Assembly: GCA_047629355.1 (NCBI GenBank) | Contig: JBLHWU010000189.1 | Location: 1 to 12,796 of the forward strand | Reading direction: 5' to 3' | DNA length: 12,796 nt | Source of the DNA: CAYUNA01 sp047629355 | GTDB taxonomy: Bacteria; Bacteroidota; Bacteroidia; Chitinophagales; Saprospiraceae | In this document: one piece after another, positions 5,424 to 12,796 of the stretch | Layout: each line of letters opens with the position of its first letter | How positions within the stretch are numbered: position 1 is the stretch's first letter | The notes under the pieces: model-generated | Databases searched by the model: none | Told to the model about the DNA's origin: nothing | The model's input: the letters and a program-made list of their open reading frames with translations, nothing else | Position numbers and translations under genes: made by a program

Positions 5424-6578
5424 ATGAGAAAAGCTCAAATATTTTTCGCATTCTTCTTATGCGCTAATCTCAGTTTTGCGCAAAATTGTCCACCTGCTAC
5501 CGACGCCAATGTTCACGTTGTCCAATCGGGGGAAACCTTGTATCGAATCGCTGTAAAATACGGCTTATCTGTCTCAGATTTGACGGCAATGAATGGATTG
5601 ACCAATAAAAATGTCTTGAACGTTTGTCAAAAATTGTCAATTAAGCAAGCAAACGATTTTCAAGCAAAAAGCGTTAATAACAGTTACATTGAAAACAATT
5701 ACTCAAAAAGTTACAATCAATACGTCAAACAACAAGGGCGCAATCACTATGTACAACCCGGTGAAACGTTGGTAAATATCGCGCGGCTATACGGCTACAC
5801 GACCGAAAAATTCAAAGAAATCAATAATCTTGCGGCTTACGAAACCATCGGTGTTGGGTACGCTTTGATGAATACGAGTTGCATCTGTCCTGATGCACCG
5901 CTACCTGCGAAAACAATTACGAAAAGTGCGGAGACACGGACAAACAATCCAAATACAAGCACTTCCACTGCTACACAAAATCCCTCTAATTCCTCGACGA
6001 CTAACATGTCAACTGCCGGCGGTTCTCTTAAATTAGACCCTGCAAAGTATCGATATATGCAGAGCGAAGAATTGCAAATGTTGGAAGAAATCAACTTGAT
6101 TCGGTCTAATCCAAAGGGTTATATTCCTTACATTCAACAGTATATTAAGGATGTAAAATCGGGTAAGAGTTTTGGTTTTGGTGATCCTGTGACAGTCTCT
6201 TATGAGTTGATTAAACAATTAGAAAATACAGCACCCTTATCAATTTTGGAACCTGCAGAATGCGTATATCGTGCTGCTAAAATTCACGGTGAAGACCGAA
6301 AAGGCGCAGGCAGTAACGACCACGTAGGAACGGATGGTTCGTGGCCTTGGGATAGAATTTTGAAAGAATGTGATTACCTAAAAGATGGCAATGAAAACTT
6401 GGTCGGTGGTCCGTCAAGTATTCGAAAAGCAGTGATTTTATTGCTTGTCGATGATGGCATTCCAAATCGTGGACACCGTAGCACTTTGTTGAATCCAAGT
6501 TGGAAATATGCGGCTTGCTATAAAATCGGAACAGTTGGAAATATGCCGAATAGTTGGGTGCAGAATTTTGCCTATTAA
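5424..6578 (+). CDS. secreted LysM-LysM-CAP domain protein
   Basis: The 384-residue protein starts with a signal peptide (about 1-20, cleaved near SFAQ). LysM1 is at 31-73 (HVVQSGETLYRIAVKYGLSV) and LysM2 at about 108-149 (HYVQPGETLVNIARLYGYTT). A Ser/Thr/Asn-rich linker (165-199) follows, then a CAP/SCP-like domain (about 212-384) that starts with MLEEINLIRSNPKGYIPYI. The CAP cavity residues are present: His300 (SNDHVG), Glu324 (GNENLVGG) and His351 in NRGHRSTLLNP. LysM modules bind peptidoglycan or chitin-type glycans, so the protein probably sits in the periplasm or on the surface near the cell wall. Bacterial CAP proteins have no settled activity. Four or more cysteines in the exported part may form disulfides. 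It appears to be a single-gene unit, and its own terminator lies beyond an inserted MITE. Confidence 0.88.
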   Translation: MRKAQIFFAFFLCANLSFAQNCPPATDANVHVVQSGETLYRIAVKYGLSVSDLTAMNGLTNKNVLNVCQKLSIKQANDFQAKSVNNSYIENNYSKSYNQYVKQQGRNHYVQPGETLVNIARLYGYTTEKFKEINNLAAYETIGVGYALMNTSCICPDAPLPAKTITKSAETRTNNPNTSTSTATQNPSNSSTTNMSTAGGSLKLDPAKYRYMQSEELQMLEEINLIRSNPKGYIPYIQQYIKDVKSGKSFGFGDPVTVSYELIKQLENTAPLSILEPAECVYRAAKIHGEDRKGAGSNDHVGTDGSWPWDRILKECDYLKDGNENLVGGPSSIRKAVILLLVDDGIPNRGHRSTLLNPSWKYAACYKIGTVGNMPNSWVQNFAY

Positions 6579-6611
6579 CATTTGACTATACGTTTCGATA
6601 TTTAAAATATT

Positions 6612-6807
6612 GGCACTACGGTGAAAACTGTGGGTAAGTTTTAACAAAGGGAGTTTGAGGGAGAAAATGGCTTTGCAAAAACCGTTTTTCTCCCTCAAGA
6701 ACCCCTTCCGCATTGCCGTAGGCAATGCGTACTGTTTTTTTTTGAAGCTTGAAAATCTTACGATTTTCTCGCTTCTCATATTGACCCACACTTTTCACCG
6801 TAGAGCC
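6612..6807. mobile_element. 196-bp MITE with 8-bp target duplication (ISL3-like ends)
   Basis: Terminal inverted repeats start GGCACTACGGTGAAAACTG on the left and, read inward from the right, GGCTCTACGGTGAAAAGTG; pairing covers about 27 bp with few mismatches. The element is flanked on both sides by AAAATATT (6604-6611 and 6808-6815), a perfect 8-bp duplication. Tips beginning GGCTCT and an 8-bp duplication are those of the ISL3 family, so mobilisation by an ISL3-type transposase is inferred. There is no coding content. Three internal hairpins are present: TTGAGGGAGAAAA with its complement (6655-6698), CGCATTGCC/GGCAATGCG (6709-6729) and GAAAATC/GATTTTC (6751-6768). Confidence 0.85.
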
Positions 6808-6822
6808 AAAATATTAGATTTT

Positions 6823-6859
6823 AAAAGAGTAGAATACACCAAGTGTATTCTACTCTTTT
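6823..6859 (+). terminator. terminator, probably of the LysM-CAP gene
   Basis: A perfect 17-bp stem (AAAAGAGTAGAATACAC at 6823-6839 with its complement at 6843-6859) has a 3-nt CAA loop. The A/T-rich ends let it work in both directions. The MITE at 6612-6807 now separates it from the stop codon at 6578 by an added 204 nt. Confidence 0.75.
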
Positions 6860-7026
6860 CGTCTAAGTTATTGTTACCGTTTTCCTAAAAATAACTTTCG
6901 CACGATACTTGCGTTATAATTTCTTTGTAATTTAGTGTTTTGAAAAAATATAACTTTAGCTTTTTATGCTGAAACCTCAAAAAGCAGCGTTGGCTTTATA
7001 TCCAAATTACCTTTAATTCTAAAATA
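6860..7026 (+). promoter_or_regulatory. leader region with candidate promoter of the TPR gene
   Basis: TTTG at 6924-6927 and TAACTTTA at 6951-6958, 23 nt apart, are an imperfect match to the Bacteroidota promoter. The leader would be about 60 nt. With the MITE and terminator, this accounts for the 448-nt gap after the LysM-CAP gene; I see no small gene in it. Confidence 0.35.
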
Positions 7027-8835
7027 ATGCGAGTATCAATAACCATCATCACGTTTTTCTTCATGGCTTTTTTTACGGTCGCGCAAGCACAGCCGTCTAA
7101 ATTAGCGCAGCAGTATTTCACAGACGGGGAGTATGAAAAAGCGGCAAGTTTGTACGAAAAATTATACAAGCAACACAACGGAAATGATTTCTACTTTGAC
7201 CGATATGTGGAGTGTATGCTGGGTTTGGAGGAATTCACGGCATTGGAAAGTTTGTTGAAACAGCAAATTAAAAATGATCCGAAGAATGTAAAATTATACG
7301 TCACTTACGGAAATTTATACGAACGACAATTCAGAGAAGAAGATGCCAAAGCAATGTACGCGAAAGCCATTGAAAGGCTACCGGCTGACCGATTTGCGAT
7401 TACCAAATTAGCGAGTGCTTTTACGACTTTGACCAAATATGAACAAGCAATTCAAGCTTATGAAAAGGGTGGTCAAATGTTGAAAGACGAGCAAATGTTT
7501 GCCTACAACCTCGCCGAATTGTATCGTAGAAAAGGGGATACACCGAAAATGATTGAGAACTATTTAATCAGTTTGCAGGAAAATCCAGGACGGTTGAATT
7601 CGATGAAGTCTTTGTTTCAACGTTACTTGAATGCGGATGATTTTGTGGAATTACAGACGCAATTATACGAGCGGATTCAGGAAGACCGCGACGCGATTCA
7701 TTATCCAGAATTATTAACTTGGGTATTTATTCAAGGTAAAGATTACAACAATGCGTTTCGGCAAGTGAAAGCCTTAGACCGTCGGTTGAGTGAAAACGGT
7801 GGGCGGATTTATCGCTTGGCGACCATCGCTTTTAATGATAAAGATTACGATGCGGCGACGGATGCGTACAATTATATCGTAGAAGACAAAGGTGTGGCTT
7901 CGACCTATTATATTGATGCCAAACGTGGTGCTTTGCGAGCAAGTCGCAATAAATTGGTGGAAGGTTTTGAATATACGCCTGAAGATTTGAGGAATTTAAA
8001 ACAGCGATACGAAGCGTTTTTGGATGAATTTGGTCGCAATAAAAGCACCGCTTCTATTTCTGTAGAATTGGCAGATTTGGAAGCCTTTTATTTGAAAAAT
8101 TCACCAAGAGCAATTGAAATTTTAAAAGAAATTATTGACTATCCCGCGATTGATGTAAAAATACAAGCGCAGGCAAAATTGAGTCTCGGTGATTTCTACT
8201 TGATGGACGACGAACGTTGGGAAGCGACCTTGTTATATTCACAAGTTGATAAAGCATTCAAGGATGATTTGATTGGTCACGAGGCGCGATGGAAGAACGC
8301 AAAGTTGGCGTATTATTTCAAAGATTTCCAGTGGGCGCAGGCGCAATTTGATGTTTTGAAAGCTTCGACTTCTAAGTTGATTGCTAATGATGCGCTGGAT
8401 TTATCGGTGTTTATTATGGATAATTTAGGATTAGACACCACCGATGTTTCGATTGGTTTGTACGCCGATGCAGATTTATTGATTTTTCAAAATCGTTTTA
8501 ATGAAGCTTTTGAAAAGTTAGATTCTTTGGTATCTAAATTTCCAGAACACACTTTGAAAGATGATGTTTATTATTCTAAAGCCCGCATTTATACCCAGCA
8601 GCGAGAATATGCAAAAGCGGTAGAAATGTATGAAAAAATCATTGTGGAACACGCGGAAGAAATTCGGGCGGATAATGCACTTTTTGGTTTGGCGGAGTTG
8701 TATGAATACCAGTTGAATGATTTGGAAAAGGCGAAGGAGTTGTATGAAAAGATATATTTAGATCATTCCGGAAGTACCTTTGCCGTGTTGGCGCGGAAGA
8801 AATATCGGGAGTTGCGGGGAGATGTTTTAAAATAA
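7027..8835 (+). CDS. exported tetratricopeptide-repeat protein
   Basis: The 602-residue protein has a signal peptide (about 1-22, FFFMAFFTVAQAQ) and is otherwise almost wholly helical repeats. Clear TPR units occur near the N-terminus (AQQYFTDGEYEKAASLYEKL, about 28-47), near 93-145 (YGNLYERQFREEDAKAMYAK and the following unit), and near 355-400. The C-terminal run (about 505-598) includes YYSKARIYTQQREYAKAVEM and LYEYQLNDLEKAKELYEKIY. The C-terminal units, with the FPEHTLKDDVYYSKARIY motif, resemble the BamD/YbgF-type repeats of envelope proteins. I infer a periplasmic or outer-membrane-associated scaffold for protein-protein contacts; no enzyme domain or lipobox is seen. It is bounded by its own terminator region and is probably transcribed alone. 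Confidence 0.85.
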   Translation: MRVSITIITFFFMAFFTVAQAQPSKLAQQYFTDGEYEKAASLYEKLYKQHNGNDFYFDRYVECMLGLEEFTALESLLKQQIKNDPKNVKLYVTYGNLYERQFREEDAKAMYAKAIERLPADRFAITKLASAFTTLTKYEQAIQAYEKGGQMLKDEQMFAYNLAELYRRKGDTPKMIENYLISLQENPGRLNSMKSLFQRYLNADDFVELQTQLYERIQEDRDAIHYPELLTWVFIQGKDYNNAFRQVKALDRRLSENGGRIYRLATIAFNDKDYDAATDAYNYIVEDKGVASTYYIDAKRGALRASRNKLVEGFEYTPEDLRNLKQRYEAFLDEFGRNKSTASISVELADLEAFYLKNSPRAIEILKEIIDYPAIDVKIQAQAKLSLGDFYLMDDERWEATLLYSQVDKAFKDDLIGHEARWKNAKLAYYFKDFQWAQAQFDVLKASTSKLIANDALDLSVFIMDNLGLDTTDVSIGLYADADLLIFQNRFNEAFEKLDSLVSKFPEHTLKDDVYYSKARIYTQQREYAKAVEMYEKIIVEHAEEIRADNALFGLAELYEYQLNDLEKAKELYEKIYLDHSGSTFAVLARKKYRELRGDVLK

Positions 8836-8868
8836 AGGTATCCGATACGCGTTAGCGCTATCGGATAC
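8836..8868. repeat. REP-like hairpin, copy 1
   Basis: GTATCCGATA (8838-8847) and TATCGGATAC (8859-8868) are perfect arms around CGCGTTAGCGC, which can add three more pairs. It starts 2 nt after the stop codon of the TPR gene. Its left part, AAAGGTATCCGATACGCG, is identical in copy 3. Confidence 0.75.
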
Positions 8869-8902
8869 TTAAGCTCCGAATATTTTATAATGTTCCAAGT
8901 TG

Positions 8903-8937
8903 AAGTATCCGATAGCTCTTGCGGGTATCGGATACTT
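8903..8937. repeat. REP-like hairpin, copy 2 (inverted relative to copy 1)
   Basis: AAGTATCCGATA (8903-8914) pairs perfectly over 12 bp with TATCGGATACTT (8926-8937) around an 11-nt loop. The loop fits copy 1 better when reversed (7 of 11 bases, against 2 in direct orientation), so the two copies are head to head, 34 nt apart, as in a REP doublet. Confidence 0.65.
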
Positions 8938-8947
8938 TTCAAAAAGT

Positions 8948-8990
8948 AAAAATGCGCTACAGAATTCGTTTTGTAGCGCATTTTTTTTTT
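8948..8990 (+). terminator. rho-independent terminator of the TPR gene
   Basis: AAAAATGCGCTACA (8948-8961) pairs with TGTAGCGCATTTTT (8972-8985) around a 10-nt loop, and the T-run continues to 8990. This is a textbook intrinsic terminator, placed after the REP doublet. Confidence 0.88.
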
Positions 8991-9164
8991 GTTTAAAAAA
9001 TAAAATTGTCGATTCCAACACAAATTTAGATAATAAATGACCGTCACTTCTTAATATATTTAAAAATTTCTACCTTTAAGATTCCAAGCTAACCTTCCAA
9101 AAAAATAACGTTTCCCAAACCACCACTTCATTAGATTTTTAAAAATTAGCTAATTGTTCTCCAT
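8991..9164 (+). promoter_or_regulatory. upstream region of the SusC-like gene
   Basis: TACCTTTA at 9071-9078 is one base from TAnnTTTG and could be the -7 box, but I see no good -33 element. There is no sign of an anti-sigma or ECF gene beside the receptor. With the REP doublet and terminator this accounts for the 329-nt gap; no small gene is visible. Confidence 0.3.
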
Positions 9165-12100
9165 ATGAAAATACCTTTACGTTTTTATAAAATTTCCCTA
9201 TTGCTATCCTTCCTTTTTTTTACAAATCTTGCATCTGCGCAAATTGAAGTCGTAGGTATTGTCACAGACGATATTGGCGAGTCCTTAATTGGTGTCAATA
9301 TTACTGAAAAAGGCAATCCTTCTAATGGAACAGTCACTGATTTTGATGGCTCCTTTAAATTAAAAACAGAATCAAATACGCCGATATTGACGTTTTCCTA
9401 CCTTGGTTTTATCGACCAAGAAATAGGGATTGATAAAAATGAACCCTTAGAAATTGTCTTGCAAACAGATGCGCAGCAATTGGATGAAGTCGTCGTCACT
9501 GCCCTTGGCATTAAGCGGCAAAAACGGGAGTTGGGCTATTCTACGGAAAGCTTCGGTGGCGAAGAACTGTTACAATCGAATGGAGCAAATCTAGTCAATT
9601 CCTTGCAAGGAAAATCAGCGGGCGTGCAAGTTGCCAGTCCCAATGGTGTGGATGGCGGCACAACGCGTATCGTCATTCGAGGCAACAATAATATTTCTGG
9701 AGACAATCAACCACTTATCATTGTGGACGGCGTTCCCTTGGAAAATGAAGTCGGTTTAACAGGTATCAGTGGAGGTCGAGATTGGGGTTCGGCAATCAAT
9801 AATATCAACCCTGTAGACATCGAAAATGTGAATATTTTAAAAGGCCCGACGGCTTCCGCTAAATATGGTTCGCGAGGCGCAAATGGCGTAATTTTGATAA
9901 CAACTAAGCGCGGAAAACAGCAGCGAGGTCTCGGTGTTTCTTATTCCGTTCAACATAAATTTATTCAACCATATTATTATCGGGACGTCCAAAATACCTT
10001 TGGGGCAGGTGGACCAGTTTCCTTGTCCAATCCGACTTTTGAAACAGATGCAGATGGTAATTTTTTATATCCAAGTAATGTCCACCGGGACGATGGGCCG
10101 TTTGGAAAAGCGACGACAGAATTGTTTGGTTTTTATTCATCTGGCGTTTCTTGGGGACCCCGCATGGAAGGGCAAGAAGTCGTTTGGTGGGATGGTGAAG
10201 TCCGAAATTTTACGCCACAGCCTGATAATTTAAAGCAATTTTTCTCGACAGGACACACCACGACGCACAATTTATCCGTCTCTGGTGGCAATGATTTGGG
10301 GACAATGCGGGCATCGTTTACCCGGACAGACCATACGGCAATTGTGCCGAATAGTGAGTATGATCAAAATTCGTTCAGTCTCGGGGCAGAGTTGAAAGTT
10401 TCAAAGAGAATTAAGGCGGATATTGCGATGAATTATATCAATTATTCGCGACTGAATACACCGTCTTTGGGTGATGATAATGACGCGTCTTTTGGAAAAG
10501 GAATTTTGTACAGTTGGCCACGAAGTTATAAAGGGTTAGAGGAAGAATTGAATTTTAATGAGGACGGTTCGCGCAGTGATTACGGTGGGAAATATCCGTT
10601 TTTATATACGCCTCAAAATCTTTGGTGGAACACTTATAATAAGAATACAACGCTGAATAGAAACAAGTTAATTGGTTCATTTACTTTGACTTATCAAATT
10701 ACGGATTGGCTGAGTGCAATAGGGCGAGTGGGGACAGATTTGACTTTTAATCAATTTGAAACCAGAAATAATCCAATTGATAATTTAGGGGTTTTAGAAG
10801 GGAGATACGGCAATGAACAAAGCCGGGATATTGTTAAAAATAACGATTTCCTGTTGACTGCGCATAAAAAAGGCATCTTTGGTTCGCGTATTGATGCGAG
10901 TATTTCTTTTGGTGGAAATCAGTGGAGTCGCGACCGTTATGGACTGAAAGCGAATAGTGGCGAATGGGTAAATCCATGGTTGTTTGCTTTGAATAATTTC
11001 GACGATGTGTTGAATGCACCGACGGCCGAGGAGTTTCGTTTTGAGAAAAAAATCAACTCGCTGTATGGCTTTGTAAATTTGGGCTATGACAATTTTCTAT
11101 TTTTAGAATTGTCTGGTCGAAACGATTGGTCTTCGACGTTGCCGATTGATAATAATTCTTATTTCTATCCGTCGGGCGCGATTAGTTTTATTCCAAGCGA
11201 GGCGTTTGAAATTAAAAGCAAGTGGTTGAGTTTCTGGAAAATTCGAGGGGCGTATGCTCAAACAGCGACGGATGCCGACCCTTATCAAGTTGATTTTACT
11301 TACCGAACAGGGAATTTTGGAAATAGCCAAACCGCTTTTTTACCAAATACCATCCCGCCAATTGCATTGCGCCCACAGCAAGCTAATTCTTATGAATTTG
11401 GGACGACTTTAGGAATATTTGACAACAAAATTAATATTGATTTTACGTATTATTATATCAAATCGTTTGACCAAATTTTGGATGCACCGCTGCCTTCTTC
11501 GGCGGGTGCGACGGAGGGTATTCGGATTAATTCAGGTGTTTTAGAAAATAAAGGAATTGAAGCGATTGTTAATTTCAATGTGATTCAAAAGCGTGATTTT
11601 TTCATAGAAACAAGTTTCAATATTGCGCATAATAAAAACAAAGTCGTCAGTCTTGGTGATGGTGCAAAAATCTTGGAATTGGCAGATATTTGGGGCTTGA
11701 ATGGTCCTGCAATTGCCGTGCAAGAAGGGCAAAGCTACGGCACGATTACGGGCTACGATTATATTTATCATGAAGGTACAGGCAAACCGATTTTGAACGA
11801 AGACGGAACACATTACTTGTTCACTGACCAACGGGTGCCAATTGGCAATGCAGCTCCTGATTTTACGGGTGGTTGGACGATTCGATTGGGCTATAAAGGT
11901 TTTAGTTTGAATACCTTAGTGGATGTAAAATGGGGTGGCGATATTTACGCAGGTTCGTATGTGATTGGCTTGCAAACGGGACAGAGTCCAGAGACTTTAT
12001 TGGAGCGCGAAGGCGGTGGTTTACCTTACACCAATCCTGATGGAGTCACTCAGAATAACGGGGTGATTCTCGACGGCGTTTATGCAGACGGTACACTAAA

Positions 12101-12434
12101 TGAAGAGGTGGTACACTATCTTTTTAAATACATTCCAAACAAAGGTGGCTGGGGACGTTTTTTATCAAAACCAGGCATTGTTGAAAATACCTATGTAAAG
12201 TTGCGAGAGGTTGGTTTGTCGTATAAATTCCCCGCAAGTTTTAATCAAAAAGTGAAAATATTTCAAGATTTGAGCATTTCATTGGTCGGTCGAGATTTGT
12301 TTTATATTTATACCAGTTTGCCTGATAATATTAATCCAGAAGGAACGAATGGTGCGGGTAATGCGCAAGGATTGGAATGGGCGGCATATCCAGGGACGCG
12401 GTCGTTTGGGTTTAATATTAATGCGAAATTTTAA
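9165..12434 (+). CDS. SusC/RagA-family TonB-dependent outer-membrane receptor
   Basis: The 1089-residue protein is complete. It has a signal peptide (1-26, cleaved after SASAQ-type residues) and a carboxypeptidase-regulatory-like beta domain (about 27-100, VVGIVTDDIGESLIGVNITE ... SYLGFIDQEIGI). A SusC-type motif LDEVVVTALG (106-115) follows. The plug domain (about 116-250) has IVIRGNNNISGDNQPLIIVDGV and ILKGPTASAKYGSRGANGVI. A long beta-barrel runs to the C-terminal strand ending in Phe (RSFGFNINAKF). SusC proteins form a channel capped by a SusD lipoprotein and import oligosaccharides or peptides with TonB energy. The substrate cannot be told from sequence. A SusD gene normally follows within a few bases. 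Here the next 362 nt carry only repeats, so the partner is either displaced beyond the window or absent. Confidence 0.95.
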   Translation: MKIPLRFYKISLLLSFLFFTNLASAQIEVVGIVTDDIGESLIGVNITEKGNPSNGTVTDFDGSFKLKTESNTPILTFSYLGFIDQEIGIDKNEPLEIVLQTDAQQLDEVVVTALGIKRQKRELGYSTESFGGEELLQSNGANLVNSLQGKSAGVQVASPNGVDGGTTRIVIRGNNNISGDNQPLIIVDGVPLENEVGLTGISGGRDWGSAINNINPVDIENVNILKGPTASAKYGSRGANGVILITTKRGKQQRGLGVSYSVQHKFIQPYYYRDVQNTFGAGGPVSLSNPTFETDADGNFLYPSNVHRDDGPFGKATTELFGFYSSGVSWGPRMEGQEVVWWDGEVRNFTPQPDNLKQFFSTGHTTTHNLSVSGGNDLGTMRASFTRTDHTAIVPNSEYDQNSFSLGAELKVSKRIKADIAMNYINYSRLNTPSLGDDNDASFGKGILYSWPRSYKGLEEELNFNEDGSRSDYGGKYPFLYTPQNLWWNTYNKNTTLNRNKLIGSFTLTYQITDWLSAIGRVGTDLTFNQFETRNNPIDNLGVLEGRYGNEQSRDIVKNNDFLLTAHKKGIFGSRIDASISFGGNQWSRDRYGLKANSGEWVNPWLFALNNFDDVLNAPTAEEFRFEKKINSLYGFVNLGYDNFLFLELSGRNDWSSTLPIDNNSYFYPSGAISFIPSEAFEIKSKWLSFWKIRGAYAQTATDADPYQVDFTYRTGNFGNSQTAFLPNTIPPIALRPQQANSYEFGTTLGIFDNKINIDFTYYYIKSFDQILDAPLPSSAGATEGIRINSGVLENKGIEAIVNFNVIQKRDFFIETSFNIAHNKNKVVSLGDGAKILELADIWGLNGPAIAVQEGQSYGTITGYDYIYHEGTGKPILNEDGTHYLFTDQRVPIGNAAPDFTGGWTIRLGYKGFSLNTLVDVKWGGDIYAGSYVIGLQTGQSPETLLEREGGGLPYTNPDGVTQNNGVILDGVYADGTLNEEVVHYLFKYIPNKGGWGRFLSKPGIVENTYVKLREVGLSYKFPASFNQKVKIFQDLSISLVGRDLFYIYTSLPDNINPEGTNGAGNAQGLEWAAYPGTRSFGFNINAKF

Positions 12435-12470
12435 AAGGTATCCGATACGCGCAGCGCTATCCGATACCTT
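12435..12470. repeat. REP-like hairpin, copy 3
   Basis: AAGGTATCCGATA (12435-12447) and TATCCGATACCTT (12458-12470) pair with one mismatch around CGCGCAGCGC. It starts immediately after the receptor stop codon and shares AAAGGTATCCGATACGCG with copy 1. Confidence 0.72.
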
Positions 12471-12471
12471 A

Positions 12472-12629
12472 GGCAATTCCCAATAATAAATTAAACATTT
12501 TATAGTGCCCTTTTTCCATCTAAGAAACCTTAAAAAACCTTGTGTAGCCAGGCTATATGCGGTTTTTAAAAATTCCTTAGATGAAAAAATTGCTCATCTA
12601 AAATATCCAATTTATTAATGGGAATTGCC
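12472..12629. mobile_element. 158-bp fold-back MITE with TTA duplication
   Basis: Terminal inverted repeats of 21 bp (20 identical) begin GGCAATTCCCA on both ends (12472-12492, 12609-12629). TTA flanks both sides (12469-12471 and 12630-12632), a 3-bp target duplication like that of some IS5-family elements. Inside, CATCTAAG (12518-12525) pairs with CTTAGATG (12576-12583) and TAGC with GCTA near 12545-12554, so the whole element folds into one long imperfect hairpin. There is no coding content. Confidence 0.72.
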
Positions 12630-12795
12630 TTAGGAACGCGAAATAAATAAATGCAGATTTTTGACAGGATATTTTGTCCTCATTTTTTACTTTAAAAATG
12701 CTCATTATATCAACATAAATCGCACTTTTAAAGCAAAAAGGGAGAAGAAAACCTCACTCCCAAGAATCTGCATTTATTTATTTCGCGTTCCTAAG
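12629..12795. mobile_element. second MITE-like element with perfect 31-bp inverted repeats
   Basis: A perfect 31-bp inverted pair (12629-12659 and 12765-12795) begins CTTAGGAACGCG and contains AAATAAATAAATGCAGATT. If the tips are GGAACGCG, the element is 12633-12791 with a TA on each side, compatible with a TA-targeting (IS630/mariner-like) transposase; the family is uncertain. The interior is non-coding. It abuts, or inserted into the edge of, the TTA flank of the preceding element. The window ends 1 nt beyond it, so a longer duplication cannot be tested. Confidence 0.65.
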
Positions 12796-12796
12796 T

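Noticed and set aside
6438..6888. Overlapping 60-117 residue frames on both strands across the MITE
   Set aside because: They arise from the inverted repeats and the antisense of the CAP gene end; no start context, family or codon bias supports them.

Overview
The window looks like the chromosome of a Bacteroidota bacterium, probably of a Saprospirales/Chitinophagales-like lineage. The signs are a SusC/RagA-type TonB-dependent receptor, promoter boxes of the Bacteroidota form (TTTG, about 20 nt, TAnnTTTG), A-rich leaders without Shine-Dalgarno sites, moderate AT richness, and an accA / small conserved protein / dapA cluster. Genus and species cannot be read from the sequence.

Layout. Bases 1-2215 are an accessory block. 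It opens with the last 39 codons of a formylglycine-generating-enzyme (FGE)-like C-type-lectin-fold protein, whose end has the layout of a diversity-generating retroelement (DGR) variable region. A GAGC-rich purine tract follows, then an unrecognised one-helix membrane protein (299-787). Next is a small ribbon-helix-helix-like regulator (963-1253) preceded by an operator array, with its 3' end formed by a 204-bp inverted-repeat element. A PF09720-type antitoxin / RelE-ParE toxin pair (1529-2082) closes the block. tRNA-Asp(GTC), on the minus strand with its own terminator, lies at 2250-2323, its 3' end facing the accessory block.

Bases 2668-5201 are housekeeping: accA (fatty acid synthesis), a 183-aa conserved Bacteroidota protein, and dapA (lysine/diaminopimelate synthesis), the last two overlapping by 20 bp. 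Then come a secreted LysM-LysM-CAP protein (5424-6578), an exported tetratricopeptide-repeat protein (7027-8835) and a complete SusC-like outer-membrane receptor (9165-12434). No SusD partner starts in the 362 nt after the receptor.

The intergenic DNA is full of small non-coding repeats. There are four inverted-repeat (MITE-like) elements of about 160-205 bp: 1211-1414, 6612-6807 (with a perfect 8-bp target duplication), 12472-12629 (TTA duplication) and about 12633-12791 (TA flanks). A REP-like hairpin family with core GTATCCGATA occurs three times, twice within 3 nt of a stop codon. Several strong terminators are present.

The best candidate for an unusual system is the DGR-like target end at the left edge. 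No reverse transcriptase, accessory protein or template repeat lies in this window, so that reading depends on sequence to the left or elsewhere in the genome. The second theme is the dense set of short transposon-derived elements at gene 3' ends.
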